A DNA stretch of 64,000 nt, taken from NCBI RefSeq assembly GCF_003391115.1, contig NZ_QTJP01000001.1, positions 1,240,001 through 1,304,000 on the forward strand, read 5' to 3'. The position numbers and the translations under genes were made by a program. Of this stretch, positions 1 through 7,506 are shown piece by piece (position 1 is the first letter of the stretch; the number at the start of each line of letters is the position of its first letter). Below the pieces are notes generated by a model that saw nothing but the letters and a program-made list of their open reading frames with translations, ran no database searches and was not told where the DNA came from. Source of the stretch: Sphingomonas crusticola. Its GTDB lineage: Bacteria > Pseudomonadota > Alphaproteobacteria > Sphingomonadales > Sphingomonadaceae.

Positions 1-1380
1 GCCGTGCTTGACTGTGAAGCGGACATCTTCGGGCTGGAAGCCGGTGACCTTGCCCTCGCCGAACGCGCCGCCTTCGAGCCTGGTCGGCCCTTCGCCGTAG
101 ATGCGCCACGGCCGCGATCCGTGGATCGCCGCCCCGTTGATCGCCATCCAGGCGGTAATGCCGGCGACGATCTTCTCTTCTTCGCTGTCGATCGTTCCGT
201 TCCCGCGGACGGGGATCGACAGCAGCAAATTGCCGTTCTTGGAGACGACGTCGCACAGCCGCTGGATGACCTGGAGTGCCGGCACGTAGCTTTTGTCGAC
301 GAAGCGCTGGCGGTTATAATGCCAGTCGCCGATGCAGGTGCAGGTCTGCCACGGCTCCGCGCGCAGATGATCGCTATAGCCGCGCTCGATATCCTCCATC
401 AGCGCGCCACGCTGATCCTGGGTCAGCTTCTTGGCGGTGACGACAACGTCGACCTTGCCATGCCATTCGGTCGACTTGGCATAATAATGGGCGAGCGCCT
501 CCAGCCCGGCAGCGCCGAACGGCACGCCGGTATCGTCGAGATAAACCATGTCGGGCCTGTATTTCTCGACCAACTCCTGCTGGCGCGCGAGCCAGTTGGC
601 GACGAAGCGTGCCGGCGCGGGCGGCGCGGTTTCGATCCACTGGCCGTCATGCGCGTCATGCCAGGCATCCATCGCCTTGATCGACGTGATGCCGTCGGGA
701 GCCGCATACCAGGGACCGGTGTAGAGTTCCTGCGGGTCGAGGCCTTCCCACCATGTGCCCTTGCCGTCCGCCTTGGTCAGCTTGAACGCGTCGTAGCGCT
801 CGCCACGGCGCGGCCCCTCGGCGTCATAGCCATAGGCCACCTGCCACCAATGCCAGGCGTGCGAGCTATGATTGCTGACACCGAAGCGCAGCCCAGCCCT
901 GCGCACCGCCTTTTCCCAGGTGCCGATAATGTCGCGCTTCGGCCCTACACGCAGCGTATTCCAGGAATGGTGGCTGCTGTTCCAGGTGTCGAGATTGTCG
1001 TGGTGGCTGGCGATGGCCATGAAATATTTGGCGCCGGCTTTTTTATACAGCGCGATCAGCGCTTCCGGATCCCATGCCTCGGCCTTCCACGCTCCCTCGA
1101 TCTCTAGGAAGCCGCGGTCGGCCGGATGGCCGTAATGTTTGAGGTGATGGTCGTAAAAAGGATTGCCCTGGACGTACATCAGCCGCCCGTACCAATCGCC
1201 GGCCTCGGGAACGCATTGCGCGCTCCAATGCGCCCAGATGCCGAACTTGGCGTCGCGAAACCAGTCGGGCGGCGTGTAGGCACGTGTCAGCGACGCCCAG
1301 TCGGGTGCGATTGCAGCGGCGGCTCGCGTCGCCATCGCGGCAGCAGCGGCTGCCATGAGGCCGCGGCGGCCGACCTTCAT
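1..1380 (-). CDS. Alpha-L-fucosidase, GH29 (3' end outside window)
   Basis: Retaining exo-fucosidase that would release L-fucose from glycans, probably in the periplasm. The visible 460 residues begin with a short twin-arginine-like leader (GRRGLM followed by an alanine run), then the GH29 N-terminal landmarks WFRDAKFGIWAHW and KYFMAIASHHDNLDTW. The catalytic nucleophile aspartate should lie in DMVYLDDTG near residue 283. The gene runs off the left edge, so the stop and the C-terminal domain are not seen. Its ATG overlaps the stop of the fuconate dehydratase gene by four bases (ATGA, 1377-1380), so the two are translationally coupled. The neighbouring fucose catabolic genes support fucose as the released sugar. 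Confidence 0.88.
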   Translation of the reverse strand, partial: MKVGRRGLMAAAAAAMATRAAAAIAPDWASLTRAYTPPDWFRDAKFGIWAHWSAQCVPEAGDWYGRLMYVQGNPFYDHHLKHYGHPADRGFLEIEGAWKAEAWDPEALIALYKKAGAKYFMAIASHHDNLDTWNSSHHSWNTLRVGPKRDIIGTWEKAVRRAGLRFGVSNHSSHAWHWWQVAYGYDAEGPRRGERYDAFKLTKADGKGTWWEGLDPQELYTGPWYAAPDGITSIKAMDAWHDAHDGQWIETAPPAPARFVANWLARQQELVEKYRPDMVYLDDTGVPFGAAGLEALAHYYAKSTEWHGKVDVVVTAKKLTQDQRGALMEDIERGYSDHLRAEPWQTCTCIGDWHYNRQRFVDKSYVPALQVIQRLCDVVSKNGNLLLSIPVRGNGTIDSEEEKIVAGITAWMAINGAAIHGSRPWRIYGEGPTRLEGGAFGEGKVTGFQPEDVRFTVKHG

Positions 1381-2675
1381 GCCGCGGAGGCCGCGCGCTC
1401 GGGGCGATGGACGTAGCCGGCGAGCGTCGCCTGCTTCATCTCGATCGAGAAGCCGGGCGCGGTCGGCGGCCGGTAAGCGGCGTCAACGACCTCGCACGGG
1501 TCGACAAAATGTTCGTGGAGATGATCCACATATTCGGCAACGCGACCGTCCGTCGTGCCGGAGAAGCAGAGATAATCGATCATCGAGAGGTGCTGGACAT
1601 ATTCGCACAGGCCGACGCCGCCGGCATGCGGGCACACCGCCAGCTCGGCCTTGGCGGCCATCAGCAGCACCGTCAGCACCTCGTTGACCCCCCCCAAACG
1701 ACAGGCATCGAGCTGGACGATATCAATCGCGCCGCGACTGATGAATTGTTTGAACAGGATGCGATTCTGGCACATCTCGCCGCTTGCCACCTGGATCGGC
1801 GCCACCGCCTCGCGCACCGCGCGATGGCCTTCGACGTCATCAGGACTGGTCGGTTCCTCGATGAACCACGGGTCAGCGAACGCCAGAGCCTGGACGCGCG
1901 CAATGGCCTCCCCCGTCTCCCACACCTGATTGGCATCGATCATGACCTTGACGTCGGGACCGACCGCCTCGCGCACGATCTGGAGCCGGCGTCGATCATC
2001 CTCGGCATCCGCGCCAACCTTGATCTTCACATGGCGAAAACCCTGCGCGATTGCCTGCGCGCAGAGATCGCGCACCTTGTCATCGGAATAGCCCAGCCAA
2101 CCGGCCGACGTCGTATAGCAGGGATAGCCGCGCGCCTTGAGCGTCGCGATCCGTGCCTCCTTGCCGGCAGCGCGCACCTCCAGCAGCGCCACAGCCTCGT
2201 CACGCGTGATGAAATCGGTCATGTACCGAAAGTCGATCTGGGAGACGATCTCGCCAGGACTCATCTCACCGATATATTGCCACAGCGGCTTGCCCGCCTG
2301 CTTGGCAAGCAGGTCCCAAACGGCGTTCACGACCGCCCCGGTGGCTAGGTGAATCACGCCCTTTTCCGGACCGATCCAACGCAACTGACTATCTCCGGTA
2401 AGGTGCCGCCAGAAGCGCGCACCGTCAGCCCGGATCCACTCCAGCTCGAGCCCCTCCACCAGGGGCGCCAGCGCCCGAATAGCCGCGCAGCAGATATCGT
2501 TGCCGCGCCCGATGGTGAACGTAAGGCCATGGCCGGTCAGATCGGGCTGATCGGTGTCGAGGATGCAATAAGCCGCCGAATAATCCGGATCGGCGTTCAT
2601 CGCGTCCGATCCGTCGCGCGCCAGCGCGGTTGGGAAGCGCAAATCGAATATCCGAATGCCCGTTATTCTGGTCAT
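1377..2675 (-). CDS. fucD: L-fuconate dehydratase
   Basis: Enolase-superfamily enzyme converting L-fuconate to 2-keto-3-deoxy-L-fuconate (EC 4.2.1.68), cytosolic. The 432 residues match the family length. Visible landmarks are the N-terminal fuconate-type capping domain (RIFDLRFPTALARDGSDAMN), the KxK catalytic pair at K217/K219 (HVKIKVGAD), the metal ligands in VMIDANQVW and FIEEPTSPDD, and the HAGGVGLCEYVQHL segment carrying the second catalytic base. No strong ribosome-binding site is seen before the ATG, but no better in-frame start exists upstream. It is first in a pair with the GH29 gene and belongs to the same pathway as the plus-strand genes at 12694-16780. Confidence 0.92.
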   Translation of the reverse strand: MTRITGIRIFDLRFPTALARDGSDAMNADPDYSAAYCILDTDQPDLTGHGLTFTIGRGNDICCAAIRALAPLVEGLELEWIRADGARFWRHLTGDSQLRWIGPEKGVIHLATGAVVNAVWDLLAKQAGKPLWQYIGEMSPGEIVSQIDFRYMTDFITRDEAVALLEVRAAGKEARIATLKARGYPCYTTSAGWLGYSDDKVRDLCAQAIAQGFRHVKIKVGADAEDDRRRLQIVREAVGPDVKVMIDANQVWETGEAIARVQALAFADPWFIEEPTSPDDVEGHRAVREAVAPIQVASGEMCQNRILFKQFISRGAIDIVQLDACRLGGVNEVLTVLLMAAKAELAVCPHAGGVGLCEYVQHLSMIDYLCFSGTTDGRVAEYVDHLHEHFVDPCEVVDAAYRPPTAPGFSIEMKQATLAGYVHRPERAASAA

Positions 2676-2764
2676 CGAAGCGCCGTTGCGGCCTCACCAT
2701 GGTCACCGACATGGGGAAGCGCTGCGATGCCGGGATGATATTTCACTGTCCTCTCCCCGGGGTC

Positions 2765-2786
2765 GCGGACTTAATCCGCCGTTTTT
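2765..2786 (+). terminator. Weak terminator-like hairpin
   Basis: A 5-bp stem (gcgga/tccgc, loop cttaa) is followed by CGTTTTT, the layout of a small intrinsic terminator read rightward. Both flanking genes are on the minus strand, so it would stop antisense rather than sense transcription. The stem is short; low confidence. Confidence 0.25.
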
Positions 2787-2842
2787 CGACCCGCGCCACA
2801 AAACTCTGTTCGTGGGTGAGCACGGTTTTCATATGTGTAAAT

Positions 2843-2864
2843 GGTAGCGATAGCAAGCGCTACC
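2843..2864. promoter_or_regulatory. Inverted repeat upstream of fucD, candidate operator
   Basis: Perfect 7-bp arms ggtagcg and cgctacc flank an 8-base centre, placed between the IclR-family gene and fucD, directly after the regulator stop codon. A regulator operator is plausible. Whether the IclR protein binds it is inference; the site also contains an AGCGCT core reminiscent of LacI-family operators. Confidence 0.4.
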
Positions 2865-2867
2865 GCA

Positions 2868-3653
2868 TCAGATTCGGCTATCGCTGTCGATCAACTGATC
2901 GGAAATGGCGGCTGCTGAGGTCTGCACCTTGATCGCCGCTTCCTCTTGACTGACCTGCGGCCCAAGCTTCTCCAAAAAGGGCACCGTCAACGCGGCCGCA
3001 GCAACGCCGCCGCGCATAACCGGCGCCGAGATGTCGGTGACTCCCGCGACGAACCGGCTGGGCGTCAGCTCGACATGACGTTGGCGAATCTCGTCCGCAT
3101 GTACGCGCCAGTCGGCGAGTTCCTTATCGCTGAGCGGCGGCGACAGCATCTGCTCCCATCGCCGGCGAACATCCTCCGGCTGGAAAGCATAGAGCACGGC
3201 GCCCGATGCCGCCTTCACCAAAGGCCGACGATATCCCACCCGCACCGAAAAACCGAGCTGCTCGCTCGATTCCATCCGCGCGACCACCACCATCTCGCCG
3301 AGCGTATGCAGCGCGAGGTGGCAGGATTGCCCAACATCGAGCGCAAGCTGGCGCATCACGGGCAGCGCGACTTCGACCAAGCTGTGCGTCTTCGGGCGCT
3401 GCATGCCGAGGGAAAACAGCCGATCGGTGAGCAGATAGCCATCGGCGGAGGGATCCTGTTCAATATAGCCGCGGAATTCGAGCACCTGCACCATCCGGAA
3501 CAGTTCTCCATGGGAGCGGCCGAGTTGATTCACGATCGCTGTCAGCGTCATCGGCGCGGACGATGTCGCGAGCAGCTCAAGAATATCGAGCCCCTTTTCA
3601 AGCGCCGGTGCCTTGTAGCGGCGATCGTCGTCGAGGCTGGCCATGTCATTCAT
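2868..3653 (-). CDS. IclR-family transcriptional regulator
   Basis: DNA-binding regulator of 261 residues, likely sensing a fucose-pathway intermediate. An N-terminal winged helix (residues about 12-75, LEKGLDILELLATSSAPMTL onward) is followed by the IclR effector domain (about 90-250), with the typical motif GQSCHLALH and the segment AAALTVPFL near the end. It lies upstream of and in the same direction as fucD and the GH29 gene, separated from fucD by about 190 bases that hold an inverted repeat. Family assignment is firm; the ligand and targets are inferred from neighbours only. Confidence 0.88.
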   Translation of the reverse strand: MNDMASLDDDRRYKAPALEKGLDILELLATSSAPMTLTAIVNQLGRSHGELFRMVQVLEFRGYIEQDPSADGYLLTDRLFSLGMQRPKTHSLVEVALPVMRQLALDVGQSCHLALHTLGEMVVVARMESSEQLGFSVRVGYRRPLVKAASGAVLYAFQPEDVRRRWEQMLSPPLSDKELADWRVHADEIRQRHVELTPSRFVAGVTDISAPVMRGGVAAAALTVPFLEKLGPQVSQEEAAIKVQTSAAAISDQLIDSDSRI

Positions 3654-3723
3654 TCGCGTCCCCTACGGCGCACGTCGTTGCAACGTAGATAGGCTTGCGC
3701 AGGTACTCAGGGCAACCGGACGA

Positions 3724-4353
3724 TCACCGTGGCACCTTGACGTTGAAACGGTGAACATCGCCCGCAAAGTTGATCGTGACGAGGACTTCGGGCGTCTTGG
3801 CACGTCGTAGTTTCTCGGTGATGACCTGTCCGCCATCCGCGGCGTTGGGCCGAATTGTGATTGGCTTCAACAGCACGGCGTCGAGTGCCGCGGCGTTGCT
3901 CGGCCGGCGCTGCGCCCGATCGATCGAGGACGCCGGCACGCCGCCCGTCACGCCGACCGAGCTTCCGGTGAAGCCCGAAACGTCGGTTTGACCAGTGCTG
4001 GTGATCGGCAGGGCGGCAGTCGTGTGCGCCTGGGCGGTTTCATCGCTGGCGATCGCGGTACCGGTCCGTTCCGTGACCAGGGCATCGCGCGTCATCAGTG
4101 CGATGGGCGTCTCGCCCGCCGTGACCGTCACGGCATCGGGACCGAAGGGCTGGGGTGCCCCGCTGAGGTTGAGGATTACGATCTTCAGCACCAGCCGCCG
4201 ATCGTTGAGCATGGGGTCGGCCACCAGATGGACCTCGCTCCTTGCGGTACGCGAGACGAGGCCGGCAGCCGCGTCGCCGCTAACAATCTCCTGTGCGGGC
4301 ATCGATGGCGCAGCAAGCGCGACCGCGGTGGCCAACACTAAGGTTCGGATCAT
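3724..4353 (-). CDS. Exported protein of unknown function in halogenase operon
   Basis: I do not recognise a named family. The start is set at the ATG at 4353 because GAGGAG sits six bases upstream and the product then begins with a clear signal peptide (MIRTLVLATAVALAAPSMPA, cleavage probably before QEI), leaving about 190 mature residues. The mature part is rich in Val, Thr and Ala with alternating hydrophobic strands (LVLKIVILNLSGAPQPFGPD), suggesting an Ig-like beta fold in the periplasm. It begins 13 bases after the second halogenase gene and is probably co-transcribed with both halogenases, so a role linked to them or to the receptor is plausible but unproven. Confidence 0.7.
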   Translation of the reverse strand: MIRTLVLATAVALAAPSMPAQEIVSGDAAAGLVSRTARSEVHLVADPMLNDRRLVLKIVILNLSGAPQPFGPDAVTVTAGETPIALMTRDALVTERTGTAIASDETAQAHTTAALPITSTGQTDVSGFTGSSVGVTGGVPASSIDRAQRRPSNAAALDAVLLKPITIRPNAADGGQVITEKLRRAKTPEVLVTINFAGDVHRFNVKVPR

Positions 4354-4366
4354 GGTTCGCTCCTCC

Positions 4367-5890
4367 TCAGGCAGCCCGCGCCTGGGCGGCGCGGCAATGG
4401 CGTTCGATGAAGGCGGCGTGGCCGGGCATACCATCGGCAGTGCGCGCGATGACGTTGCGCATGCCCGACAGGACCGCCTGCGTTTCGCGGGGATTCACGA
4501 TATCCGCGAGCGGATCATAGGTGTCGGGGCTGATGCCCTGCCCGAGCATCACGGCAAGCCAGCTCGCCTCGTGGAACAGGTCCTTCTCGCGCTCAATCAG
4601 GCGGCCGTTGAGCCGGAACATCTCCATCTTAGCCGCGAGCGTCGGGGGCGGCTGGATCGTCATGCAATGGCGCCAGAAATCCGAATCGTCGCGCTCGGTC
4701 GCCCGATAATGGAGCACCAGGAAGTCGCGTATGCTTTCGAATTCGCGCGCTATCTGGCGATTATATTCGGCGGTCACGGCAGGATCGAAATCCCGATCGG
4801 GGAACCAGGCAAGCAGCTTGGTGATGCCGCTCTGGACGAGATGGAGGCTGGTCGACTCCAGTGGCTCGAGAAAGCCCGACGACAGGCCGAGCGCGATGAC
4901 GTTGCGAGCCCAGCCCTGCGCGCGCATGCCGGTGGTGAAGCGCAGCTTGCGCGGCGCGCCGGTGGGGGCGCCTTCCAGCCCCGCCAGCAGAATGCGTTCC
5001 GCTTCGTCATCCGCCATGAAGGCGCTGGCATAGACGTGGCCATTGCCGGTGCGATGCTGGAGCGGGATGCGCCATTGCCAGCCTGCACTGCGCGCGGTGG
5101 CGCGAGTATAAGGCGGCAAATCCGCCAGCCTGGCGCTGGGGACGGCGATGGCGCGATCGCATGGGAGCCAACGCGTCCAATCCTGATAGCCCACCCGCAG
5201 TTTGTCGCCGATCAGCAATGCGCGAAAGCCGGTGCAATCGAGGAACAACTCACCCTCGATCCGCTGCCCGCTTTCCAGCGTGAGTGCCTCAACGAAGCCG
5301 GTCGCGGCGTTGAGCGCAACGTCGGCGATCTTGCCCTCGACGCGCGTCACGCCGCGCGCTTCGGAATGGGCACGCAGGAACGCCGCATAGAGACCCGCAT
5401 CGAAATGATAGGCATAGGAAAAAGTCGAGAAGACTGAGTGCGGATCGGCCGGCGGCCGATCGAACTTGTTCTTGTAGGCGGCAGCCTCGGTCAGCGAATA
5501 AGCCGACAGCGGTGCGGGGTCGCCGTGAGCGCGGGCGCGCAACCATTGCTGATGAAACGGCGTCATGCCGAAATCGTCGCCATAGCGGCCGAACGGATGG
5601 AAATAGCGGTGGCCCCGGCGATACCAGTCGACGAATTCGATACCGAGCTTGAACGTGCCCTGCGTAGCCTTGACGAATGCGGTCTCGTCGATGCCGAGCA
5701 CCTGATTGAAGGCCTGGATCGGCGGGATCGTCGCCTCCCCTACCCCGACGGTGCCGATCTCCTCCGACTCAATGAGCGTGATGCGGCACCTCGTGCCTTG
5801 CAGCGCTGTCGAGAGAGCCGCCGCGGCCATCCATCCCGCGCTGCCGCCACCGGCGACAACGATCGATCGCAGCGCCCTGGGGTTGCTCAT
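4367..5890 (-). CDS. Flavin-dependent tryptophan-halogenase-family protein (second copy)
   Basis: Family enzymes use FADH2, oxygen and halide to halogenate aromatic substrates. The 507 residues contain the FAD-binding GGGSAGW (residues 14-20), the halogenase signature W271-x-W273-x-I-P, the lysine expected to carry the halogenating species (K81 in TQGTFKLGI) and the partner glutamate E345 (EPLEST). All key positions of PrnA-type halogenases are therefore present and the length is normal. The start was placed at the ATG overlapping the upstream halogenase stop (ATGA, 5887-5890), although the reading frame is open further upstream. No flavin reductase is adjacent. The substrate is unknown; the locus suggests a glycan-linked or receptor-linked compound. 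Confidence 0.88.
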   Translation of the reverse strand: MSNPRALRSIVVAGGGSAGWMAAAALSTALQGTRCRITLIESEEIGTVGVGEATIPPIQAFNQVLGIDETAFVKATQGTFKLGIEFVDWYRRGHRYFHPFGRYGDDFGMTPFHQQWLRARAHGDPAPLSAYSLTEAAAYKNKFDRPPADPHSVFSTFSYAYHFDAGLYAAFLRAHSEARGVTRVEGKIADVALNAATGFVEALTLESGQRIEGELFLDCTGFRALLIGDKLRVGYQDWTRWLPCDRAIAVPSARLADLPPYTRATARSAGWQWRIPLQHRTGNGHVYASAFMADDEAERILLAGLEGAPTGAPRKLRFTTGMRAQGWARNVIALGLSSGFLEPLESTSLHLVQSGITKLLAWFPDRDFDPAVTAEYNRQIAREFESIRDFLVLHYRATERDDSDFWRHCMTIQPPPTLAAKMEMFRLNGRLIEREKDLFHEASWLAVMLGQGISPDTYDPLADIVNPRETQAVLSGMRNVIARTADGMPGHAAFIERHCRAAQARAA

Positions 5891-7404
5891 GCCGCCACCG
5901 GCGCCGGGCAGGCCCGATCGACAAAGACGGTATGGGGCGGGATCCGCTCCGCGACGCGCGCGATCGCCTCGCGACGTTGCGCCATGCCACCGCGCAGATG
6001 TTGGAGCGTGAGCTGATCGACGATCGGATCGTAGCGGCGCGGCAGAACCTTGTTGCCGAGGAAGATCGAGACCCAACTCGGCTCCTGATAGGATTCCTCC
6101 GAATAGAGCGGCACGCGGCCGCAGGCCTGCCAGATCGAAATCTTGTGGGAGAGTGTGTCGGGGATCGCCATCGTCCGGCAGTGCTGCCACATCGGTTCGG
6201 GCCGACGGCTGCGGCAATAATGGAGGATCAGGAAGTCGCGGATGCGCGCATATTCGTTCGCGGTAACACGGTTATATTCGCTCGCGATCACCGGATCGAA
6301 ATCCATGTCCGGCAGATATTCCACGAGCCGCGCAAGGCCGGTCTGGATCAGCTGGATACTGGTCGATTCCAGCGGCTCCATGAAGCCGGCCGCGAGGCCG
6401 AGCGCCACCACATTCTTGTACCAGAATTTCTCACGGTGGCCGGTGGTGAAGCGCAGCAGGCGCGGTTCGCCGAGCTGTGCCCCATCAAGGTTGGCGAGCA
6501 GCAGCGCCGTCGCCTCCTCATCCGAGGTGAAGGCGCTGGCGTAAACATGGCCATTGCCCGTGCGGTGCTGGAGCGGGATGCGCCATTGCCAGCCCGCGGG
6601 GCGCGCGATCGAGCGCGTGTAGGGCGTGAGCGGATCGCGGCGTGCGCTCGGCACAGCGATGGCACGGTCGCACGGCAGCAAGGCAGACCAATCCGCATAG
6701 CCAACGCCCAGCGCCTGGCCGATCAACAGGGCGACAAAGCCGGTGCAGTCGATGAACAAGTCACCCGCAATCCGCCTTTCGCCCTCCAGCCGGAGCGCGG
6801 CAACGCGGCCGGTTTCGGGATCGAGCTCGACATCCGCGATGCGGCCTTCCTGGCGGGTGACGCCCCTGGCTTCGGCATAAGTACGCAGGTAGCGCGCATA
6901 GAGGCCCGCATCAAAATGATAGGCATATTTGAAGAAGGCGGCCTCGCCGCTCTGCTGCTGGACCGCCTCGGGGGGCGCGAAACGGTCGCGGCGCGCGGCC
7001 GCATAGGGCATCGACCAATCCTCGATCGGCGCGGGATCGCCCAGCTGATGGAGCTTGAGCCAATGATGGTGGGGCGACACGCCCTGAATGGCCTCGCCAT
7101 AGTCACCGAAGCCGTTGAAATGAACGTTGCCGATCTCGCCCCAGTCGCAAAACTGGATGCCGAGCTTGAACGTCCCCTGCGTCGCCGTGACGAAATCCTT
7201 CTCGTCGATACCGAGCACGCCATTGAACTGGGCCATCAGCGGTACCGTTGCCTCGCCGACGCCGATGGTCCCGATCTCGTCGGATTCCACCAGCACGATT
7301 TGGGCGACGGGAGGGGGCAGGAAGCGTGCCAGCAAAGCGGCCGCCATCCACCCCGCAGTGCCGCCGCCGGCAATGACCACCTTACGGATCGGCGCTGCGG
7401 CCAT
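5887..7404 (-). CDS. Flavin-dependent tryptophan-halogenase-family protein (first copy)
   Basis: A 505-residue paralogue of the following gene. Visible are GGGTAGW (FAD, residues 13-19), K80 in TQGTFKLGI, W272-x-W274-x-I-P, and E346 in EPLEST; numbering of the lysine and glutamate is almost identical to PrnA (K79, E346), so an active halogenase is likely. It follows the TonB receptor gene by 102 bases that contain an intrinsic terminator, so it may be expressed at a lower level by read-through or from its own promoter. Related halogenases next to TonB receptors are known from Brevundimonas (BrvH) and Xanthomonas, with natural substrates not established to my knowledge. Confidence 0.9.
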   Translation of the reverse strand: MAAAPIRKVVIAGGGTAGWMAAALLARFLPPPVAQIVLVESDEIGTIGVGEATVPLMAQFNGVLGIDEKDFVTATQGTFKLGIQFCDWGEIGNVHFNGFGDYGEAIQGVSPHHHWLKLHQLGDPAPIEDWSMPYAAARRDRFAPPEAVQQQSGEAAFFKYAYHFDAGLYARYLRTYAEARGVTRQEGRIADVELDPETGRVAALRLEGERRIAGDLFIDCTGFVALLIGQALGVGYADWSALLPCDRAIAVPSARRDPLTPYTRSIARPAGWQWRIPLQHRTGNGHVYASAFTSDEEATALLLANLDGAQLGEPRLLRFTTGHREKFWYKNVVALGLAAGFMEPLESTSIQLIQTGLARLVEYLPDMDFDPVIASEYNRVTANEYARIRDFLILHYCRSRRPEPMWQHCRTMAIPDTLSHKISIWQACGRVPLYSEESYQEPSWVSIFLGNKVLPRRYDPIVDQLTLQHLRGGMAQRREAIARVAERIPPHTVFVDRACPAPVAA

Positions 7405-7456
7405 TCATCCCCCCAGGGCCTCCGCCCTGCCTTCCTTCATAGCGGCCAACCCCTTC

Positions 7457-7490
7457 AAAAAACAGGCGTCGCCGGATGCTTCGGGACGCC
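7457..7490 (-). terminator. Intrinsic terminator after TonB receptor gene
   Basis: On the minus strand a GGCGTC/GACGCC stem (7485-7490 with 7465-7470) continues as CCG/CGG with one bulged base, and is followed by TGTTTTTT. It lies 17 bases after the receptor stop codon and 53 bases before the halogenase start, so it should separate or attenuate receptor and halogenase expression. Confidence 0.7.
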
Positions 7491-7506
7491 CAGGGGAGGA
7501 AAGAAC

